Below, in pieces: positions 59,186-64,000 of a stretch of 64,000 nucleotides of DNA. The notes under the pieces were generated by a model. That model was given only the letters and a program-made list of their open reading frames with translations. It had not been told where the DNA came from and ran no database searches. The translations under genes and the position numbers were made by a program. The first letter of the stretch is position 1; every line of letters starts with the position of its first letter. This DNA is from Alkalibacterium olivapovliticus (GTDB taxonomy: Bacteria; Bacillota; Bacilli; Lactobacillales; Carnobacteriaceae_A): assembly GCF_003003275.1 (NCBI RefSeq), contig NZ_PVTO01000003.1, positions 62,001 through 126,000 of the forward strand, in the 5' to 3' direction.

Positions 59186-61465
59186 ATGCATGAACTGATT
59201 GAAAAGGGGACACCATGGACGCTTAAAGAAGTAGGGACAGATCCTGAGGTTATTAAACAAAACGAAACGCTCTTTTCACTGTCAAACGGGCACATTGGAA
59301 CACGAGGGAGTCTGGAAGAAACACATCTGACACCTGAATTCAGTCATAGTAAAAGTACCCTGATGAACGGCTTTTTTGATACAGAGCCCATTACTTATGG
59401 GGAGTGGGCATATGGCTATGCTACCCATCACCAGACGACGATTCCAATTCCTGACGGCAAAAAAATGGAAATGAAGTATGACGGAGAAGTATTCGATCTG
59501 ACCTCTTCAGACGCGAAAGACCACAACCGCACACTTGATTTGAAAAAAGGGATTCTGACACGGTCCTACTCTTGGAAAACTGAAAATGGTCATGAGTTAG
59601 AAGTCTCGATCGAGCGTTTTGTTTCATATGATTATCCGGAGATAATGGCTCAACGATTCATACTTACACCAAAAGATGACAATAACTCACTGGAGGTGTC
59701 TTTTGAACTGGATGATCTTAAAAGTATGGGGAAAGAACGCGACAAAGAGGACGACCCGGATCCTCGGAAGAAAGAACAGGCAAGCAGACGGTTCGAATCA
59801 GATGACCTGGAATTTTACGATGCAGACATGCTTCATATTAAAACACACGCCTCAGGACTTCATGCTGTTGTCGGAAATAGGGTAGTCACTGATAATGACG
59901 TGCATCAGCAGATCTCAGATAAAAACAGAGACAGTCTATCTTTTTACTCAAAAGCAAATCAGACTATTGTTATTGACCGGTTTGTTGCCTACAGTGAACT
60001 TTACAAAGAAGAATCTCTAACTGAAAACATAATAGATAATTTAATCCGTACTCTAAAAAATGTTACCGAATCAGGATACGAAAAGGTAAAGGCAGAACAT
60101 ATCAGTACGATGGAGTCTTTCTGGGAACACAGCGATATTCAGATTGATGGGGAACCGGCTCTTCAACTGGGTTTACGGTTCAATCTGTTTCATCTTCATC
60201 AGGCGGCGGGGCGCGACGGAAAAACGAACATGTCTGCCAAAGGACTGACAGGTGAAGGATATGAAGGCCATTACTTCTGGGACACTGAAATGTATATGTT
60301 CCCATTTTTCCTTTATACTCAACCGGAAATTGCCAGGTCTCTGCTCATGTATCGTTACAGCATTTTACCTCAGGCGAAAGAACGTGCGAGAACGATGGCT
60401 ATCGCTAATGGGGCACTCTTTGCATGGCGGACTATTAATGGGGAAGAGGCCAGTCCTTATTATCCTGCCGGAACTGCTCAGATACACATCAACGCAGACA
60501 TCGCACACGCTATATACTCTTACGGTGAAGTGACAGGTGATGATGCGTTCATGCTGAATGAAGGACTGGAGATGCTGGTGGAGACGGCACGCTTCTGGCT
60601 GGAATGGGGTCATTTTGATGATAATAGAGGGGGAGCTTTTGTCATTAATGATGTCACAGGTCCAGATGAATACACTGCAATTGTGAACAATAACTACTAT
60701 ACCAATTTGATGGCCAAGAAAAATTTGGCTTATGCGATTGAATGGATTGAGAAAAGGAGAAGGCAGTTACCTGATGAGGACTTTAACGTCTCTCAAGATG
60801 AACTGACTGAGTGGAAAAAGGCAGAAGAGCATATGTACCTGCCATATGATGAGGATAAACAGCTGACGATGCAGGACGACAGTTTCTTTCATAAAAAGGT
60901 GTGGGATTTTGAACAGACGCCTAAGGAAAACTACCCGCTTCTGCTGAATTATCATCCGCTGACGATCTATAAACATCAGGTCTGCAAGCAAGCCGATACC
61001 GTTTTAGCTCAGTTTTTATTCCTGGATGATTTTTCAAAGGAACAGAAGAAGAGAGATTTTGACTATTATGAGAAGGTCACAACACATGACTCCTCCCTTT
61101 CGCGATCTGTTTTCGGAATGATGGCCAGTCAGATTGGTGAAGAAAAGAAAGCCTACGATTACTTTATGGACACAGCTTTAATGGACATTTCAGATCTGCA
61201 GTCTAATACAAAGGACGGTGTCCACGCTGCGAATATGGGGGGCACCTGGATGAGTATGGTTCAGGGATTTGCCGGATTGAGAGTAGATAAAGGGACTTTG
61301 CATTTTTCACCCCAATGTCCTTCAGAGTGGGAACGCATCGTGTTTAAAGTCAGGTTTCAAAAACGCCTGATCCAAGTGTCAATGACTCCATCTTCTACTG
61401 ATTATCAGTTAGTAGAAGGAGACCAGCTGACAATCATAGAAAATGGAGAAAAGAAAACACTTTAA
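59186..61465 (+). CDS. GH65 family disaccharide phosphorylase
   Basis: This is a cytoplasmic glycoside hydrolase family 65 phosphorylase of 759 residues (maltose, trehalose, kojibiose or nigerose phosphorylase). An N-terminal beta-sandwich (about 10-270) is followed by an (alpha/alpha)6 barrel. GYEGHYFWDTEMYMFPFFLY (about 353-372) and the catalytic glutamate in VTGPDEYTAIVNNNYYTN (about 490-507) are intact. Phosphate-site residues lie near YEKVTTHDSSLSRSVFG. It releases beta-glucose-1-phosphate; no beta-phosphoglucomutase gene is adjacent. The specificity cannot be settled by eye. The frame opens at 59075, but AGGAAGG nine bases ahead supports the ATG at 59186. Confidence 0.9.
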   Translation: MHELIEKGTPWTLKEVGTDPEVIKQNETLFSLSNGHIGTRGSLEETHLTPEFSHSKSTLMNGFFDTEPITYGEWAYGYATHHQTTIPIPDGKKMEMKYDGEVFDLTSSDAKDHNRTLDLKKGILTRSYSWKTENGHELEVSIERFVSYDYPEIMAQRFILTPKDDNNSLEVSFELDDLKSMGKERDKEDDPDPRKKEQASRRFESDDLEFYDADMLHIKTHASGLHAVVGNRVVTDNDVHQQISDKNRDSLSFYSKANQTIVIDRFVAYSELYKEESLTENIIDNLIRTLKNVTESGYEKVKAEHISTMESFWEHSDIQIDGEPALQLGLRFNLFHLHQAAGRDGKTNMSAKGLTGEGYEGHYFWDTEMYMFPFFLYTQPEIARSLLMYRYSILPQAKERARTMAIANGALFAWRTINGEEASPYYPAGTAQIHINADIAHAIYSYGEVTGDDAFMLNEGLEMLVETARFWLEWGHFDDNRGGAFVINDVTGPDEYTAIVNNNYYTNLMAKKNLAYAIEWIEKRRRQLPDEDFNVSQDELTEWKKAEEHMYLPYDEDKQLTMQDDSFFHKKVWDFEQTPKENYPLLLNYHPLTIYKHQVCKQADTVLAQFLFLDDFSKEQKKRDFDYYEKVTTHDSSLSRSVFGMMASQIGEEKKAYDYFMDTALMDISDLQSNTKDGVHAANMGGTWMSMVQGFAGLRVDKGTLHFSPQCPSEWERIVFKVRFQKRLIQVSMTPSSTDYQLVEGDQLTIIENGEKKTL

Positions 61466-61479
61466 GAGTATCATGCGTG

Positions 61480-61512
61480 AAAAAGCGAAAGGCAGGCCTT
61501 TCGCTTTTTTTT
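61480..61512 (+). terminator. terminator after the GH65 gene
   Basis: AAAAGCGAAAGG pairs with CCTTTCGCTTTT across a four-base loop with a T-run. Confidence 0.93.
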
Positions 61513-61569
61513 GACGTAAAATGGCAGGGTGCCAAGGGAAGTTAACGCCTTTAAACATCTCGGGAAGCC

Positions 61570-61624
61570 TTGACACCGGACTTTGTGAATGGTATAACTT
61601 ATGTGAAAGTGATAATCATTCTCA
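61570..61624 (+). promoter_or_regulatory. promoter with Fur box
   Basis: TTGACA (61570-61575) and TATAAC (61593-61598) are separated by 17 bases. TGATAATCATTCTCA (61610-61624) matches the 15-base Fur 7-1-7 consensus TGATAATNATTATCA with one difference and lies at the predicted transcription start. Iron-dependent repression of the downstream operon is expected. Confidence 0.78.
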
Positions 61625-61643
61625 ATTATAAAAGAGGGGTACC

Positions 61644-62663
61644 ATGCATGAGTCGAACGTAACGGATTGTACAATAATAGGAGGCGGTCCAGCCGGGCTG
61701 TATGCTTCTTTTTACGCAGGGATGAGAGATATGTCCGTGCGACTGATCGAAATCAAAAAAACACTAGGGGGAAAACTGCATTTTTACCCTGAAAAAAAGA
61801 TTTGGGACATCGGAGGAATGCCTCCAACACATGGACTCGATGTCATGGGGCAGTTGATCGACCAGAGCAGTACATTTGAACCTGAAATCATACTGAATAA
61901 AAAGATAGTCACGATTGACAAAAATGGCGAGCAGCTCTTTGAAGTCATCAGTGCAGATGGAGACCGATATCTTAGCCGGTCTGTCATAATCGCTACTGGT
62001 GGTGGGATCGTTTATCCTAGAAGACTGGATACGAAGCGGGCGAGGGATTTTGAAAAAACGAATCTGCATTATACCATTTACCGCTTGAACGACTTTAAAG
62101 ATAAGAAAGTCGTCATTGTTGGTGGTGGCAACTCAGCTATTGACTGGGCTAATGAGCTTAAAGAGCTCGTCTCTGAACTTCATCTTATTCACCGTAATGA
62201 TACATTCAGGGCGCATGAATCACAGCTGAGACAGTTGAAAGAATCTAATGTTCATATTCATTCCTATACATCCATTGAAAAACTGATTCCAGGTGAATCG
62301 CCTGAATCTATTCGGGCAATCGAAGTTAAAAATAGTCAATCTCAAACAGCCTACCAGCTAACTCTTGACGATCTGATCGTCAACATAGGATTTGACAGTG
62401 AACCAAATTTTCATCAGACAAAAGGTCTGAAACTGTCACTGAAAGATAATTATTATATAGAAGGCGATACCATGACTCACACGTCACAGGACGGGATCTA
62501 TGCCATTGGAGATATTGTAAATTATAAGGGAAAAGTAAGGCTGATCGCCGGTGCGTTTCATGATGCAGTTAATGCTGTGAACGAAATCAAGGAATCACTA
62601 GTCCCTTCAGAAACCCCGAAAGTCGTCATGTCTTCTTTTCATGAAGGTCTTCAAAATAAATAA
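61644..62663 (+). CDS. NAD(P)H flavoprotein reductase (YumC/IruO-like)
   Basis: This is a 339-residue FAD/NAD(P)H oxidoreductase of the thioredoxin-reductase-like ferredoxin-NADP reductase type. The FAD motif is CTIIGGGPAGLYASFYAG (about 9-26). The NAD(P) motif is VVIVGGGNSAIDWANEL (about 153-169). The C-terminal FAD motif is GIYAIGDIVNYKGKVRLIAGAF. It lacks the redox CxxC of thioredoxin reductases. Lying behind a Fur box and ahead of siderophore permeases, it probably releases iron from imported ferric siderophores, as IruO does in staphylococci. That role is inferred from context. Confidence 0.88.
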   Translation: MHESNVTDCTIIGGGPAGLYASFYAGMRDMSVRLIEIKKTLGGKLHFYPEKKIWDIGGMPPTHGLDVMGQLIDQSSTFEPEIILNKKIVTIDKNGEQLFEVISADGDRYLSRSVIIATGGGIVYPRRLDTKRARDFEKTNLHYTIYRLNDFKDKKVVIVGGGNSAIDWANELKELVSELHLIHRNDTFRAHESQLRQLKESNVHIHSYTSIEKLIPGESPESIRAIEVKNSQSQTAYQLTLDDLIVNIGFDSEPNFHQTKGLKLSLKDNYYIEGDTMTHTSQDGIYAIGDIVNYKGKVRLIAGAFHDAVNAVNEIKESLVPSETPKVVMSSFHEGLQNK

Positions 62664-62700
62664 ACAGCCAATGACAAGTGCGTAAGGAAAAGGGATAAAC

Positions 62701-63759
62701 ATGGAGCAGATCAGAAAAAATCAACTGACAAAAAAAGATACACAAAAACGCCTGATGAAGCGCTTGAGTGCGCCTCATCCAGCTGCTTTGATCCTGACAC
62801 TGAGTGTGCTTGCACTCGGTGTTTTAATGGTCCTGTCAGTTTCCATCGGTGTTTCTGATATTGGCTGGCGGACGATCATCGACTCTCTTTTTGCATTCGA
62901 TGAAACGAATACCAGTCATGTTATCTTAAGAGATCTGCGTATTCCCAGGATTTTAGCGGCCAGTCTAGTTGGTGCTTTTCTAGCGGTTTCAGGTGTTATC
63001 ATGCAGGCGCTAACGCTTAATCCTCTAGCGTCTCCATCTATTATGGGCGTGACTTCTGGATCGGCCTTTATGATTGCGATAGCCTTCGCTTTCTATCCAG
63101 AGTCCACCTATTTTCAGCTGATCTTCTGGTCTTTTGCGGGAGCAGCTTTGGGAGCAGGGATGGTATTTACTATCGGCTCGTTCAGTAAAAGAGGGTTGAC
63201 ACCAGTGAAGCTGGCTCTGGCCGGTGCGGCAGTCAGTGCACTACTACAGTCTCTGTCCACCATTATCGCGCTGCACTTCAATGTTGCCCGGGACATCAGT
63301 TTCTGGTTTGCAGGCGGTGTAGCCGGCGTTCGAATGGAAAGTGTCCGTTTGGTCAGCATCATAGCCCTTGGTGGATTACTGGCAGCCTTTGCGCTCTCAA
63401 GGTCACTGACGATCATGGGGTTGGGTGAGGAAATGGCCAAAGGGCTCGGAATCAGGATTGGATGGATCAAGTTTATCTCTACTTTGATCGTACTGATTCT
63501 TACAGGTGCTGCTGTTTCGATTGCCGGTACAGTCGGTTATATCGGGTTGATCATTCCACATATCACTAAAAAAGTTATGGGCATGGATTACAGATGGGTG
63601 ATTCCCAGTTCCGCTGTATTTGGAGCTGGGCTTCTTGTTATCGCTGATATTGCCGCCCGGACAATCAATCAGCCTTACGAAACACCAGTAGGCGCTTTGA
63701 CAGCGATGATTGGCGTTCCGTTTTTCCTGGTCCTGGCTCGAAAAGAAGGGAGAGGGTGA
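62701..63759 (+). CDS. FecCD-family iron-siderophore ABC permease 1
   Basis: This is a 352-residue permease of the BtuC/FhuB/FecCD family with about nine or ten membrane spans. Typical segments are ILRDLRIPRILAASLVGAFL (about 79-98), the coupling region GTVGYIGLIIPHITKKVMG (about 278-296) and DIAARTINQPYETPVGALTA near the end. It follows the reductase gene by 37 bases behind AAGGAAAAGGG, in the Fur-controlled operon. The substrate-binding protein and ATPase genes are not in the window. Confidence 0.93.
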   Translation: MEQIRKNQLTKKDTQKRLMKRLSAPHPAALILTLSVLALGVLMVLSVSIGVSDIGWRTIIDSLFAFDETNTSHVILRDLRIPRILAASLVGAFLAVSGVIMQALTLNPLASPSIMGVTSGSAFMIAIAFAFYPESTYFQLIFWSFAGAALGAGMVFTIGSFSKRGLTPVKLALAGAAVSALLQSLSTIIALHFNVARDISFWFAGGVAGVRMESVRLVSIIALGGLLAAFALSRSLTIMGLGEEMAKGLGIRIGWIKFISTLIVLILTGAAVSIAGTVGYIGLIIPHITKKVMGMDYRWVIPSSAVFGAGLLVIADIAARTINQPYETPVGALTAMIGVPFFLVLARKEGRG

Positions 63760-63762
63760 CAC

Positions 63763-64000
63763 ATGACGGATACGGACGATTTGTCTCCTTTTAAAGACAG
63801 AGTTTTTAAACGGTCCCTTTATTTTTTCTTCTTTTTACTATTCCTGCTGCTGATTCTGACCGTTATCAGTCTAGGCTCCGGACATTTGTCCCTGTCACCT
63901 GGCGACATTTGGCAGACAGTGACCGGTTCTGGAACAGAGGCACATCAGCTCCTTCTTTTTCAGTTTAGGCTTCCCCGCATCATCTTGGCTGTTCTCGTAG
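63763..64000 (+). CDS. FecCD-family iron-siderophore ABC permease 2 (3' partial)
   Basis: The second permease gene begins with ATG at 63763, three bases after the stop codon of permease 1, behind GGGAGAGGGTG. The 79 visible residues have a short charged N-terminus, one membrane segment (about 20-40, with FFFFLLFLLLILTVISLGSG) and the start of the family motif, QFRLPRIILAVLV. The window ends inside the gene. Two permease genes in tandem are usual for heterodimeric siderophore importers. Confidence 0.92.
   Translation, partial: MTDTDDLSPFKDRVFKRSLYFFFFLLFLLLILTVISLGSGHLSLSPGDIWQTVTGSGTEAHQLLLFQFRLPRIILAVLV

Overview
The window is a chromosomal stretch of a low-to-moderate G+C Gram-positive bacterium. 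Gene content points to the Firmicutes, most likely Lactobacillales of the Carnobacteriaceae type (Alkalibacterium, Marinilactibacillus, Trichococcus and relatives). Indicators are a mannitol PTS operon with a PRD-type MtlR, PTS-dependent dihydroxyacetone kinase, GlpK/GlpO(D)/GlpF, a class III (Firmicutes) fructose-1,6-bisphosphatase, GPH-type sugar transporters, a type I pullulanase and strong purine-rich ribosome binding sites. The genus is inference. No rRNA, tRNA, prophage, CRISPR array or intact insertion sequence was seen.

Layout. 1-3106: end of a mannitol operon (mtlR partial, mtlF, mtlD). 3250-8282: cupin protein, LysR regulator, pullulanase, TVP38 membrane protein and a DtxR/MntR-type regulator. 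8444-12024: a four-gene manganese/zinc ABC transporter operon with an overlapping palindromic operator at its promoter. 12153-16923: orphan LacI regulator and a ppx-ppk polyphosphate operon. 17247-18488: secreted coiled-coil/3D-domain wall protein, followed by a 51-bp tandem repeat array. 19110-31927: mostly housekeeping genes (AAC(3)-like acetyltransferase, esterase, ECF S component with a DUF4430 protein, aldo/keto reductase, uvrC, GNAT, LURP-one-like protein, a 54-residue YvrJ-family protein, pdxK/thiD, a sirtuin lacking zinc cysteines, Nudix, HAD, ung, pta). 32382-40671: stress protein, glpK-glpO/D-glpF, thioesterase plus P-loop kinase, and dhaKLM. 40809-43556: NAD(P)H oxidoreductase, a small unknown protein and a DUF2207 membrane protein.

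43715-58564 is the accessory region. It opens with an AraC regulator and an operon of three Gfo/Idh/MocA oxidoreductases plus a sugar-phosphate isomerase/epimerase-type TIM barrel. A hexuronate locus follows: GntR/FCD regulator, GPH transporter, uxuA, an SDR fructuronate reductase, fbp, kdgA, kdgK and a second GPH transporter. A shared palindrome (TATACTAGTATA) lies ahead of three transcription units, each with a CcpA-like site beside it. Five lesions are concentrated here: an in-frame amber codon in the first Gfo/Idh gene, one homopolymer frameshift in transporter 1, a deletion fusing transporter 1 to a 5'-truncated uxuA, and two homopolymer frameshifts in transporter 2. By contrast the regulator and the lower KDG pathway are intact. 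This looks like selective decay of uptake and early steps, unless sequencing error accounts for the indels.

59186-64000: a GH65 disaccharide phosphorylase, then a Fur-type iron operon with an IruO/YumC-like flavoprotein reductase and two FecCD permeases, the second cut by the window edge.

How the genes work together: the window is rich in carbohydrate and polyol use (mannitol, glycerol, dihydroxyacetone, alpha-glucans, hexuronates). Entry is at fructose-6-P, triose-P or KDPG level. Fbp supplies gluconeogenesis during growth on C3-yielding substrates and Pta makes acetyl phosphate. Metal homeostasis is covered by the Mn/Zn transporter and the Fur-type iron operon.
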